Assembly: GCF_016735675.1 (NCBI RefSeq)
Contig: NZ_JAERSG010000003.1
Span: forward strand, 558,001 to 622,000
Length of the DNA: 64,000 nucleotides
DNA from: Nocardioides baculatus
Lineage (GTDB): Bacteria > Actinomycetota > Actinomycetes > Propionibacteriales > Nocardioidaceae
Reading direction: 5' to 3'
The position numbers and the translations under genes were made by a program. The notes beneath the pieces were generated by a model. The model did no database searches. It was not told the origin of the DNA and worked only from the letters and a program-made list of their open reading frames with translations. Shown here piece by piece: positions 41,760-50,222 of this stretch. Position 1 is the stretch's first letter. Each line of letters starts with the position of its first letter.

Positions 41760-43562
41760 ATGACCTCGCAGCCCCACACCTCCCGTCGCACCGTGCTCAC
41801 CGGCGCGGCCGCCCTCGCCGCCGCCGGGTTCGTGGCCCAGCCGCTCCCGGCCCTCGCGAAGCCCGGCCGGCGCCAGACCCGGCTCACCGTCCTCGGGACG
41901 ACCGACCTGCACGGCAACGTCTTCAACTGGGACTACTTCAAGAACGTCGAGTACGACGACTCCAAGCACAACGACATCGGGCTCGCCAAGGCCGCCACCC
42001 TGATCAAGGCGCACCGCGCGCAGCACCCCGACAACCTGATGCTCACGCTCGACGCCGGCGACACCATCCAGGGCACCCCGCTCGCCTACTACTACGCGCG
42101 CATCGACCCGATCACCGGCGGCTCGATCCACCCGATGGCCAACGCGATGAACCTCGTCGGCTACGACGCGGCCGCGCTCGGCAACCACGAGTTCAACTAC
42201 GGCCTCGACACCCTGCGCACGTTCGAGTCCCAGCTCGACTTCCCGCTGCTCGGCGCCAACGCCGTCGACGCCGCCACCGGTCGTCCGGTGTTCCCGCCCT
42301 ACATCATCAAGCGCTACAAGATGCGCGGCGGCCCCGACCTGAAGGTCGGCGTGCTCGGGCTCACCAACCCGGGCATCGCGATCTGGGACAGGGCCAACGT
42401 GGAGGGCAGGCTCGAGTTCCCCGGACTCGTCGAGCAGGCGAAGAAGTTCGTCCCCGAGCTGAGGAGGCGCGGGTGCGACGTGGTCGTCGTCAGCGCGCAC
42501 AGCGGGACGGACGGCAGCTCGTCCTACGGCGACGCGCTGCCCTACGTCGAGAACGCGTCGACGCTGCTCGCCGAGCAGGTCCCCGGCATCGACGCGATCC
42601 TCGTCGGGCACGCCCACAAGGACCTCGTCGCGACGGCGACCAACGAGAAGACCGAGCGGGACGTCCTCCTCGTCGAGCCGCTCTACTGGGGCATGCGGGT
42701 CGCGGTCATGGACCTCGACCTCGAGCTGGACCGCGGTCGCTGGAAGGTCGTCGGATCGGCCGGCCAGCTGCTCGACTCCAGCACCGTGTCGGGCGACGCC
42801 GCCGTCCTGGCCGCCGTGCGCAAGCAGCACGACACGGTCGTGACCTACGTCAACTCGCCCATCGGCACCTCCACGACGGCGCTCTCCGCCTCACGCGCCG
42901 TCGTCGAGGACGTGCCGATCATCGACTTCGTGCAGTACGTCCAGGCCGACGCGGTCAAGGCCGGCCTCACCGGTGCCGACGCAGCGCTCCCGGTGCTGTC
43001 GATCGCGGCGCCCTTCAACCGCTCGGCGTCCTTCCCCGCGGGCCAGGTGTCGGTGCGCGACGTGGCCGGTCTATACATCTACGACAACACGCTGCTCGGG
43101 GTGAAGGTCACCGGCGCGCAGGTCAAGGACTACCTGGAGTACTCCGTCCGCTACTTCAAGCATGTCTCCGGCACCGGCCCGTTCACGATGGCCGACCTGA
43201 CCAACGCCGGCACCCCCAGCATCCCTGACTACAACTTCGACTCGGTCGCCGGTCTCGACGCCCCCCTGACCTACGACATCGACGTCGCGCAGCCGGCCGG
43301 CTCACGCATCGTCGGGCTCGCCTACGACGGCGTGCCGGTCGCGGCGGGCCAGGAGTTCGCGATGGCGGTCAACAACTACCGGCAGTCCGGCGGCGGCGGC
43401 TTCCCGCACGTCAGCACGGCGCCGGTCGTCTACAACCGGCAGAACGAGATCCGCCAGCTGATCATCGACTGGGTGACCGAGCACGGGGTCATCGACCCGG
43501 CGCAGTTCGCCTCGGTCGACTGGCGCCTGGTCTCCGGCGGCCAGCCGATCACCGTCGGCTGA
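41760..43562 (+). CDS. Tat-exported 5'-nucleotidase/metallophosphatase (UshA/YfkN-like)
   Basis: 600-aa secreted enzyme. Twin-arginine signal SRRTVLTGAAALAAAGF at residues 8-24. The calcineurin-like metal domain has TTDLHGNVFNWDYF, DAGDTIQG, GNHEFNYG and VGHAHKD, all metal-binding motifs. The C-terminal 5'-nucleotidase substrate domain includes YDNTLLGVKVTGAQVKDYLEYS and NNYRQSGGGGFP. It hydrolyses nucleotides or 2',3'-cyclic nucleotides outside the cell to liberate phosphate. The neighbouring PhoX-like phosphatase suggests a phosphorus-scavenging neighbourhood. Confidence 0.92.
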   Translation: MTSQPHTSRRTVLTGAAALAAAGFVAQPLPALAKPGRRQTRLTVLGTTDLHGNVFNWDYFKNVEYDDSKHNDIGLAKAATLIKAHRAQHPDNLMLTLDAGDTIQGTPLAYYYARIDPITGGSIHPMANAMNLVGYDAAALGNHEFNYGLDTLRTFESQLDFPLLGANAVDAATGRPVFPPYIIKRYKMRGGPDLKVGVLGLTNPGIAIWDRANVEGRLEFPGLVEQAKKFVPELRRRGCDVVVVSAHSGTDGSSSYGDALPYVENASTLLAEQVPGIDAILVGHAHKDLVATATNEKTERDVLLVEPLYWGMRVAVMDLDLELDRGRWKVVGSAGQLLDSSTVSGDAAVLAAVRKQHDTVVTYVNSPIGTSTTALSASRAVVEDVPIIDFVQYVQADAVKAGLTGADAALPVLSIAAPFNRSASFPAGQVSVRDVAGLYIYDNTLLGVKVTGAQVKDYLEYSVRYFKHVSGTGPFTMADLTNAGTPSIPDYNFDSVAGLDAPLTYDIDVAQPAGSRIVGLAYDGVPVAAGQEFAMAVNNYRQSGGGGFPHVSTAPVVYNRQNEIRQLIIDWVTEHGVIDPAQFASVDWRLVSGGQPITVG

Positions 43563-43579
43563 CGCGGGCGGGTCTCGGG

Positions 43580-44611
43580 CTAGGCGTAGTCCTTCGCCAC
43601 GAAGCGCCCGTCGGGCGTGACCGGGTTGTCCTCGTTGATCGCGACGACGTTCTCGCCGGGCTCGGGCAGCTTCTCGGGGCGGTGGTCGAGGTGGACCCCG
43701 GCGATCATGCAGCGCACCGACCCGCCGGCGAGCTCGATCGAGGGGATGTCGACGGCGACGATCTCGCACGACTCCTCGATCGCCGCTACCTGGTCGGGGC
43801 GCAGCGACGCCCTCGCCCGGGCCGACATCGCCATCACGTAGCGGCGCTTGCCCTCCGGCGTACGTCCGCAGAGCTCGACCGCGTTGCCGGCGAACTGGCG
43901 GATCTGCTCCTCGGTCAGCTCGACGATCGTGCGGCCGGTGACGGCGAGGCGCTCGCGCACCTGCTCGCGGCGGACCTCGTCGGGGATCATCTCGAGGGCG
44001 ATCATCGCGACGTCGGTGCCGACGCACGCGATGACGTTGGTGTGGTAGACCGGCACGCCGTCGGAGTCGACCGCGTCGAAGGCCATCGGCTCGTAGTTGA
44101 AGTCGGTGCAGAAGCGCTCGAGCACGGCGACGTCGGCACGGTGGCTGCGCGCGGTGTAGGCCACCCGGGAGACGTGGTCGAGCACCATCGCGCCGGTCCC
44201 CTCGAGGAAGATGCCGTCGGGCTCGAGGCCGGAGTAGTCGACGATCGCCTGGACGCGGTACTCCGACTTGAGCATCTCCAGCACGTCGAGACGGCGCTCG
44301 TGGCGCCGGTTGGAGGCATACATCGGGTAGACCGCGACCGTGCCGCCGGCGTGGGTCGAGAGCCAGTTGTTGGGGAACACGCTGTCGGGGCGGGTGTGGT
44401 CGTCGTCGTCGAACACGTGGACGCGTACGCCGACCGCGCGGAGGGCCGCCGCGAGGGCGTCCATCTCGGCCAGCGCCTTGGCCGACGTCGCCTCGTCGGA
44501 CTGGCCGTCCGGGGCGTCGGACTGGAACGCGTTGTCCGCGGCGGTCGCCGGATTGGGGACGAAGCTGGTCGCGCGGACGAGGATGACTGCGGAGGGGGCC
44601 TGTGCACTCAC
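43580..44611 (-). CDS. ctlX: Citrulline hydrolase CtlX-type amidinotransferase-fold enzyme
   Basis: 343-aa guanidino-group-modifying enzyme of the CtlX/DDAH type. The N-terminal half has FPNNWLSTHAGGTVAVYPMYASNRR and EGTGAMVLDHVSRVAYTARS, and PVYHTNVIACVGTDVA carries the catalytic His. GGSVRCMIAG holds the nucleophilic Cys near the C terminus. The family hydrolyses citrulline, arginine or related guanidines. GTG 44611 overlaps the threonine aldolase stop by 4 nt (GTGA), so the two amino-acid enzymes are co-translated. Confidence 0.87.
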   Translation of the reverse strand: MSAQAPSAVILVRATSFVPNPATAADNAFQSDAPDGQSDEATSAKALAEMDALAAALRAVGVRVHVFDDDDHTRPDSVFPNNWLSTHAGGTVAVYPMYASNRRHERRLDVLEMLKSEYRVQAIVDYSGLEPDGIFLEGTGAMVLDHVSRVAYTARSHRADVAVLERFCTDFNYEPMAFDAVDSDGVPVYHTNVIACVGTDVAMIALEMIPDEVRREQVRERLAVTGRTIVELTEEQIRQFAGNAVELCGRTPEGKRRYVMAMSARARASLRPDQVAAIEESCEIVAVDIPSIELAGGSVRCMIAGVHLDHRPEKLPEPGENVVAINEDNPVTPDGRFVAKDYA

Positions 44612-45702
44612 GGGAGGACGATAGCGAGTGCGTCGGCCACCAGCCCGGCCACCTCGGCAGGGTCCTTGTCGACGGCGGTGTCGTAGCAGGTCAGCTCGGT
44701 CACCACCCAGCCCGGCACCTCGGCGGACTGCCACAGGCCGCAGGGCACGACGCCGCGCTGCTCGGTGAAGGCGACGACCCGCTCGTTGACCTCGTCGACC
44801 GTGCCCTCGGCGTAGGCCAGGAAGGTCGCGATGTGCGGCACCTCGGGGAAGGTGCGGATGCCCTTCGCGTTGAGCTCGGCGGCGACGTCGATCGCCCACT
44901 GGCGATACTCGCCGAACCTCGTCAGGTGCTGGTCGAGCCCGATCAGCCCGCCCACCGCCGCGGTGGTCATCGAGAAGAGCGTGCCACCCATCCGCTGGCG
45001 CCACGATCGCAGCTCACCGGCAAGGTCCTCGGGGCAGGCCACGAGCGCGCCGCTCGAGCCGCCGAGACCCTTGTAGAGCGAGACGTAGATCGAGTCGAAG
45101 AGGTCGGCCGCCTCGGCGAGGGTCTTGTCCCAGTGGGGCACGGACTCCCAGATCCGGGCGCCGTCCGCGTGTAGCGGCACGCCGCGCTCGCGGGCGGCTC
45201 CGGACAGCTCGACCAGCTCGTCCCACGTCGGCAGCAGGCAGCCGGCGTCGCGCAGCGGCAGCTCGACCATTGCCGCACCGAGCCGGCCACCGACCTTGTC
45301 GAGCGCCTCCTTGGTGGGCGTCTCACGGCCGTGGGTGAGCGGCTCGAGCTCGAGGCCCATCACCCGGCGGGGTCCGTCCTGCTCGTAGAGGAGGAGGTGC
45401 GACAGGTCGGGCAGCGCGACGCGGCGCGAGCCGGAGCGGTCGCACCACGCCCGCAGCGTCGCCTGCTGCGCCATCACGCCGCTGGGGAACATCACGGCGG
45501 CGGGCTTGCCGAGCAGCTCGGCGACCCGGCCCTCGAGCTCCGCGACCGGCCCACGCTCGCCGTACCTGTCCCACTCGGTCCCGTGCTCCTCGGCGTGAGC
45601 CGCCAGGTCGCGGAACATCTCCGCCGGCGACGACTGCGGTCGCCAGAAGATCGTCTCCGCGCCCGCCATCGCCGCCCGGAAGCGGTCGTGGAGCTCGCTC
45701 AT
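44608..45702 (-). CDS. Threonine aldolase family beta-eliminating lyase
   Basis: 364-aa fold-type I PLP enzyme. The cofactor lysine is Lys211 in SLYKGLGG; HADGAR (residues 178-183) binds the PLP ring nitrogen. Low-specificity threonine aldolases split threonine or other beta-hydroxy amino acids into glycine and an aldehyde. It follows the 67-aa gene by 13 bp and is coupled to ctlX downstream. Confidence in the fold is high; the exact substrate is open. Confidence 0.9.
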   Translation of the reverse strand: MSELHDRFRAAMAGAETIFWRPQSSPAEMFRDLAAHAEEHGTEWDRYGERGPVAELEGRVAELLGKPAAVMFPSGVMAQQATLRAWCDRSGSRRVALPDLSHLLLYEQDGPRRVMGLELEPLTHGRETPTKEALDKVGGRLGAAMVELPLRDAGCLLPTWDELVELSGAARERGVPLHADGARIWESVPHWDKTLAEAADLFDSIYVSLYKGLGGSSGALVACPEDLAGELRSWRQRMGGTLFSMTTAAVGGLIGLDQHLTRFGEYRQWAIDVAAELNAKGIRTFPEVPHIATFLAYAEGTVDEVNERVVAFTEQRGVVPCGLWQSAEVPGWVVTELTCYDTAVDKDPAEVAGLVADALAIVLP

Positions 45703-45715
45703 CGGACCGGCCCGG

Positions 45716-45919
45716 TCAGATCTGGCGCTTGAACCAGTACGTCGTCTCGACGCCCGCGATGACCTGCACCAGCTCCCAGCCGTGCTGGCCGAGGGAGGTC
45801 AGCAGGTCCTCCCAGGACTCGGTGTCGGCGACGAGCGCCTCCGGGTCGGCGTTGTAGCCGCCGACCTCCACGTTGCCCTGGTCGTCGACGGTGATCTCGA
45901 GGTGTGCCCATGCAGCCAT
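45716..45919 (-). CDS. Small uncharacterised protein (67 aa)
   Basis: Small alpha/beta protein: an initial strand (HLEITVDDQGNVEVGGYN), then DTESWEDLLTSLGQHGWELVQVIAGVETTYWFKRQI. The end resembles DUF4177-type proteins (GWELVxV...YWFKR). ATG 45919 is preferred, with AGGA 8 nt upstream; GTG 45943 would add 8 residues. Part of the minus-strand run from the WYL regulator to ctlX. Function unknown. Confidence 0.7.
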   Translation of the reverse strand: MAAWAHLEITVDDQGNVEVGGYNADPEALVADTESWEDLLTSLGQHGWELVQVIAGVETTYWFKRQI

Positions 45920-45943
45920 GCCGCGATCCTGCCATGCCGCCAC

Positions 45944-46483
45944 TCAGCCGAGCGCCCACTCCTCCCTGACGTGGCAGCGACCCGACTCCCACCACGCGAG
46001 CTGGAGCCGGTCGAGCACCACGTCGACGGGCACGACGTCGCGGAGCAGCTCGGCGGTCGACGCCAGGCTGACCGTGTCGGAGGCCGCGTCGACGGTGAGG
46101 TGCGGCTGCACGTCGTCGCCGAACTCGCCGGCGTACGGCCTGAAGCCGGGGAAGGCCGCGACCAGCCGCTGCGTGAGGGCCCGCAGTGGCTCGGCGGGCT
46201 CCGGGACGAGGTGGATGATCCCGTTGGGGAACTGGCCGAGGCGCTGGAGCCGCGTGCGGACGGCTGGTGTCGTCCTCGCGATGTCCGCCACGACGGCCAG
46301 GGTCGTCTCGGACGGATCAGGGTCGAACGGCCCGAGTGCCGTGATGTGCGCGTGCCCGAAGCGCGGGTCGGTCGACACGAAACCCGTGTCGTAGTGCGCC
46401 GTCCTCGCCTGCACCCAGTCCTCCAGCTCCGGGACCGGCAGCTGCAGGACGGAGTGACCGGGCACGGGCCAAGGATGCGTCAT
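45944..46483 (-). CDS. 2'-5' RNA ligase / cyclic phosphodiesterase family protein
   Basis: 179-aa 2H-phosphoesterase with the two His-x-Thr motifs, HITALGPF (about residue 46) and HLTVD (about residue 127), that define the family. Members hydrolyse 2',3'-cyclic phosphates or 2'-5' linkages in RNA or nucleotides. The ATG overlaps the WYL regulator stop by 4 nt, so the pair is co-translated. Role unknown; RNA end processing or second-messenger turnover is possible. Confidence 0.85.
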   Translation of the reverse strand: MTHPWPVPGHSVLQLPVPELEDWVQARTAHYDTGFVSTDPRFGHAHITALGPFDPDPSETTLAVVADIARTTPAVRTRLQRLGQFPNGIIHLVPEPAEPLRALTQRLVAAFPGFRPYAGEFGDDVQPHLTVDAASDTVSLASTAELLRDVVPVDVVLDRLQLAWWESGRCHVREEWALG

Positions 46484-47466
46484 CCACGGGCGGTGACGTC
46501 GTACCGCGCCGCCAGCTCGGCGAACGCAGAGGTGAGCTCGGGCGGGCCGACCACCTCCATCGGGACGTCGAAGCGTCCGAACGACGCGGCGAGCGCCCGC
46601 CATGACCACGCTCCCGCCTCGAGGCTGGTGCGGTGCGCGTCGACGCGCCGGACCGTGCCGTCGCCGGCGAAGGGCAGGACGTCGCGGGCGGGCAGGTCGA
46701 GGATCACGGTCCCCCGGCACGGCCACTCGTTGACGTCGCGCCCCTTGAACCGTGCGGACACGAACTCGTGCACGTCACCTCCAGGCACCTCGCGCGGCGC
46801 GAAGCGAGGACCGGTGGGCGTGCGCGGGGTGACCCGGTCCACGCTGAAGAGACGCCAGTCGTCGCGGTCGAGGTCCCAGGCGAGGAGGTACCAGAGGCCC
46901 GACGAGGTCACGATGTGGTGTGGCTCCGCCCGTCGGGGCGGGTCGTCCGGCATCGGACCGGAGTCCGGGTCCCTGTCGCGCGCGGCGTAGTCGAAGCGCA
47001 GGACCTCGCGCGCACGGATCGTGCTGGCCAGCGAGACGAGGACGTCGGCGGCCACGAGGCCCGGCGTCCCGCTGCCGGCCCGTCCCGTGATCGCGGTGAC
47101 CTCGAGGGCGTCGAGCCGGTGCCGCAAGCGCGACGGCATCACCTGCCGGATCGTCGCGAGCGCCCGGATCGCGCCCTCCTCGATCCCGACTCCCGCAGCC
47201 GGGGCGGTCTGCAGCGCTACCGCTACGGCGACCGTCTGGTCATCGTCGAACAGCAGCGGCGGCAGCTCGCTTCCCGCGCCGAGCCGGTAGCCGCCGTCCG
47301 GCCCCATGGTCGTCCGGATGCTGTAGCCCATCTCGCGGAGTCGCTCGATGTCGCGCCGCACCGTGCGGTCGGTCGTGCCGAGGCGCTCGGCGAGGACCGG
47401 GCCCGGCCAGTCGCGTCGCGCCTGCAGCAGCGACAGCAGCTCGAGCAACCGCAACGTGTTCGACAT
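46480..47466 (-). CDS. WYL-domain transcriptional regulator (YafY-like)
   Basis: 328-aa regulator: N-terminal HTH_11 winged helix (residues 5-60, PVLAERLGTTDRTVRRDIERLREMGY), then a WYL sensor domain (about 140-215, GLWYLLAWDLDRDDWRLFSVDRV), then the C-terminal WCX extension. WYL domains bind nucleic acid or small ligands. ATG 47466 lies exactly 6 nt after TAGCCT, a leaderless arrangement. It diverges from the VOC gene, and such regulators often control the divergent VOC-type gene. Confidence 0.92.
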   Translation of the reverse strand: MSNTLRLLELLSLLQARRDWPGPVLAERLGTTDRTVRRDIERLREMGYSIRTTMGPDGGYRLGAGSELPPLLFDDDQTVAVAVALQTAPAAGVGIEEGAIRALATIRQVMPSRLRHRLDALEVTAITGRAGSGTPGLVAADVLVSLASTIRAREVLRFDYAARDRDPDSGPMPDDPPRRAEPHHIVTSSGLWYLLAWDLDRDDWRLFSVDRVTPRTPTGPRFAPREVPGGDVHEFVSARFKGRDVNEWPCRGTVILDLPARDVLPFAGDGTVRRVDAHRTSLEAGAWSWRALAASFGRFDVPMEVVGPPELTSAFAELAARYDVTARG

Positions 47467-47472
47467 GTCTCG

Positions 47473-47478
47473 AGGCTA
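47473..47478 (-). promoter_or_regulatory. -10 element for leaderless WYL regulator
   Basis: TAGCCT on the minus strand, 6 nt before ATG 47466; the predicted transcript begins with the start codon. Confidence 0.45.
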
Positions 47479-47568
47479 GTCGCAGTCCCGGACAGGAACG
47501 GTCCTACTCGGCTGCGACGGTGGGTCGTGCGAGGCCATCCGGGCCGCGCAGACCACGAGGAGCACGTC

Positions 47569-48024
47569 ATGACCATCCAGACGACCATCCACCTCAACTT
47601 CCGCGGCGATGCGCGTGCTGCGCTCGAGAGCTATCAGTCCGTGTTCGGTGGGCACCTCGTCATCAACACCTACGCCGACTTCGGGATGCCCGCCGACGTG
47701 CCCGGCGCGGACCGCGTCGTCTTCGGCCTCGTCGCGTCCGACTCCGGCTTCCGTGTGATGGCGTACGACGTCCCCGGGGAGACCGGCGGCACGCTGGTCG
47801 GCGGGTCGTCGACCCGCCGCGACAACGGCACCACGCTCACCGACCAAGCGCTCTTCGTCTCGATCAGCGCCGACACCCTCGACGAGGCGCAGGGCTACTT
47901 CGACGCGCTCGCCGCCGACGGGACGGTCGTCGAGCCGCTCGCCGCGTCAGCGTGGAGCCCTGGGTTCGGCATGCTGACCGATCGCTTCGGCGTGACGTGG
48001 AGCGTCGGGGTCACCGCCGGCTGA
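47569..48024 (+). CDS. VOC family protein (PhnB/glyoxalase-like)
   Basis: 151-aa vicinal-oxygen-chelate protein of the PhnB type (HLNFRGDARAALESYQSVFGGHLVINTYADFG at the N terminus, WSPGFGMLTDRFGVTWSVGV at the C terminus). Such proteins include fosfomycin/bleomycin resistance and glyoxalase relatives but mostly have no known substrate. ATG 47569 has GAGGAGC upstream. Divergent from the WYL regulator. Confidence 0.87.
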   Translation: MTIQTTIHLNFRGDARAALESYQSVFGGHLVINTYADFGMPADVPGADRVVFGLVASDSGFRVMAYDVPGETGGTLVGGSSTRRDNGTTLTDQALFVSISADTLDEAQGYFDALAADGTVVEPLAASAWSPGFGMLTDRFGVTWSVGVTAG

Positions 48025-48052
48025 TCGCACGGCCCCCTAGGCTGGCGCCGCC

Positions 48053-49084
48053 ATGGACCGCATAGCACCGCCCTCCCCCGACGTCCTCTCTCTCGCCCGT
48101 GCGCGACTCGTGGGTCTCGCCACGCCGCCCGGCGCACTCGGCCGGATCGGCGAGCTCGGCGTCTGGCTGGCGGCGGCCCAGGGTGCGGTGCCTCCCGAGC
48201 CGCTGACGGATGTACGCCTCGTGGTGCTCGCCGGCGACCACGGCGTGGCCGCGCACGGGGTGTCGGCCTACCCGGCCGCCGTCACCGAGGCGATGGTGCG
48301 CACGATCGTCGCCGGCCGCGCAGGTGTCTCGGCGCTGGCGCGCGAGCACGGCGTCTCGGTGACCGTCCTCGACGTGGCGGTCGACGCGGACCTCTCCGAC
48401 CTCCCCGCTGCCGTGACCGCGCGGAAGGTCCGCCGCGGGTCGGGGGCGATCCACCTCGAGGACGCGCTCACCGCGGACGAGACCGCGCAGTCCGTGGCCC
48501 TCGGGGCGTCGGTCGCGGCCGAGCTGGTCGACGACGGCGCCCAGGTGCTGATGACCGGTGACCTCGGGATCGGCAACACCACTCCCGCCGCAGCCCTGGT
48601 TGCCGCGTCGCTGGGGCTGCCGGCCGACGAGGTGACCGGGCGCGGCACCGGCGTCGACGACGCGGGCTGGACCCGCAAGCGCGACGTGGTCGCGGCGGCG
48701 CTGGCGCGCGCCTCGGGCCGCGCCGCGGATCCGGTCGACCTGCTCACCGCGCTCGGCAGCGCCGACCTCGCCGGGACGGTCGGCCTCCTCGTCGAGGCGT
48801 CCCGCCGGGGCACGCCCGTCGTCCTCGACGGCCTGATGTCCGTCGCGTGCGCCGTGGTGGCCGAGGCCCTCGCGCCCGGCGCGTCCGCCTGGTGGGTCGC
48901 CGGGCACCGCTCGACCGAGCCCGCCCAGACCCACGCGCTCAAGTCCCTCGGCCTCGAACCGCTCCTCGACGTCGGCATGCGGCTCGGGGAGGGCTCCGGT
49001 GCAGTCGCCGCCCTTCCGCTTCTCCGCTCCGGTATCGCCGTGATGCGCGACGTCGCGCTGCTGTCCGAGATCCTCCCCGAGTGA
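48053..49084 (+). CDS. cobT: Nicotinate-nucleotide--dimethylbenzimidazole phosphoribosyltransferase
   Basis: 343-aa CobT, which makes alpha-ribazole phosphate from nicotinate mononucleotide and the lower-ligand base in vitamin B12 nucleotide-loop assembly. Visible motifs are TPPGALGRIGELG, LAGDHGVAAHGVSAYP, GDLGIGNTTPAAAL and, near the end, DVGMRLGEGSGA with the catalytic Glu. TAGGCT at 48038-48043 predicts a 3-nt leader. cobS follows 10 bp later, so they form an operon. No cobalamin riboswitch fits in the 28-bp gap upstream. Confidence 0.94.
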   Translation: MDRIAPPSPDVLSLARARLVGLATPPGALGRIGELGVWLAAAQGAVPPEPLTDVRLVVLAGDHGVAAHGVSAYPAAVTEAMVRTIVAGRAGVSALAREHGVSVTVLDVAVDADLSDLPAAVTARKVRRGSGAIHLEDALTADETAQSVALGASVAAELVDDGAQVLMTGDLGIGNTTPAAALVAASLGLPADEVTGRGTGVDDAGWTRKRDVVAAALARASGRAADPVDLLTALGSADLAGTVGLLVEASRRGTPVVLDGLMSVACAVVAEALAPGASAWWVAGHRSTEPAQTHALKSLGLEPLLDVGMRLGEGSGAVAALPLLRSGIAVMRDVALLSEILPE

Positions 49085-49094
49085 GGCTGCCTCC

Positions 49095-49859
49095 GTGATC
49101 CTGCGCGACGCCTGGCTCCTCGCGACCGGCACCCTGACAGCCGTCCGCGTGCCGCCGCCGTCGCGCGTCGACCGCCCGGTGGCCGGCCTGGCGATGGTCC
49201 TCGCACCGGTGGCCGTCCTGCCACTCGCCGTCGTGGCTGCGATCCTCGCCCTCCTGGGCGACCGGTTCGGCCTCGCTCCGCTCGCGACGGCGTACGTCGT
49301 CCTGCTTGCCCTCGCGCTCGGCACGCGAGCCTTCCACTGGGACGGCCTCGCCGACACCGCCGACGGCCTGACCGCGTCCTACTCCCCCGAACGCTCGCTC
49401 GAGGTGATGCGCACCGGACCCGTCGGACCGGCCGGGGTGGTCGCGGTGGTCCTGGTCGCCGGCCTCCAGGCAGCGGCCCTCGCATCGGTGATCCGGCACG
49501 AGCACGGCTGGGTCGCCGTCGGCCTCCTCGTGTGCGCCTCCCGCGCCTGCCTGGCGATCGCCTGCGTCAGCGGCGTCCCCGCCGCCCGCGCCGACGGGCT
49601 CGGCGCGACCCACATCGGCTCGGTCCCGGACGTCGGCGCACTCCTCTCGCTCGCCCTCACGATCGTGCTCGTGGCGCTGGCCGGCTTCGTCCTCGGGTCG
49701 GTGTGGCCCCTGCTCGTCGGCCTGGCGCTGATGCTGGCGGCGGTCGTCGCGCTGGTCTTCCGCTGCGTACGCCGTCTGGGCGGGATCACGGGCGACGTCC
49801 TCGGCGCCGCGGTCGAGGTCTCGTTCGCGGTGCTCGTGCTGGCGGCCGCCACCAGCTAG
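49095..49859 (+). CDS. cobS: Adenosylcobinamide-GDP ribazoletransferase (cobalamin synthase)
   Basis: 254-aa integral membrane CobS that joins adenosylcobinamide-GDP with alpha-ribazole to give adenosylcobalamin. About six helices; the metal-binding signature FHWDGLADTADGLTAS is at residues 79-94 and GPVGPAGVVAVVL follows. GTG start, 10 bp after cobT. The small minus-strand gene downstream separates it from cobU. Confidence 0.93.
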   Translation: MILRDAWLLATGTLTAVRVPPPSRVDRPVAGLAMVLAPVAVLPLAVVAAILALLGDRFGLAPLATAYVVLLALALGTRAFHWDGLADTADGLTASYSPERSLEVMRTGPVGPAGVVAVVLVAGLQAAALASVIRHEHGWVAVGLLVCASRACLAIACVSGVPAARADGLGATHIGSVPDVGALLSLALTIVLVALAGFVLGSVWPLLVGLALMLAAVVALVFRCVRRLGGITGDVLGAAVEVSFAVLVLAAATS

Positions 49860-49899
49860 CCGGTCGAGCGGCCGCGAGGAACACGGGCGTGCCGAGACC

Positions 49900-50169
49900 T
49901 CAGGCGTCGTACTCCGCATCGTGGGTCCGGGCGTCCGGCGCCTGCTCGTCCAGCGACTGCCGGTAGGCGACACACCCGCGCATGAAGCGTGGCCACGGTG
50001 GCACGGCGATGTCGGGGGCGGTCCGCTCGGGCAGCGTGTCCCAGAGGTCCGGGTGGTGCCAGCAGAGGTCGTGCCCGGAGGTGTCACGGTGGGCGCGCAC
50101 CGCGGTGCGCAGCTTCACCACCTCCGCCACCAGCTGGTCGCGCGTCATCTCGTCGAGGTCGTCGTCCAT
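49900..50169 (-). CDS. Uncharacterised 89-aa protein
   Basis: Not recognised. Begins MDDDLDEMTRDQLVAEVVKLRTAVRAHRD, a helical N terminus, then SGHDLCWHHPDLWDTLPERT and WPRFMRGCVAYRQSLDEQ. The Cys/His content (CWHH, CV) may bind metal. ATG 50169 is chosen with GGAGGGATG-like sequence just before it. It sits on the opposite strand inside the cob genes and is probably not part of B12 synthesis. Confidence 0.65.
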   Translation of the reverse strand: MDDDLDEMTRDQLVAEVVKLRTAVRAHRDTSGHDLCWHHPDLWDTLPERTAPDIAVPPWPRFMRGCVAYRQSLDEQAPDARTHDAEYDA

Positions 50170-50222
50170 CCCTCCAGTGTGCGCCCGTCGGACGGCCATC
50201 CGCCTCTGACAGGATCGGCACC

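Noticed and set aside
48025..48052. Possible cobalamin riboswitch before cobT
   Set aside because: The gap is 28 bp, too short for the roughly 200-nt element, and no B12-box is visible.
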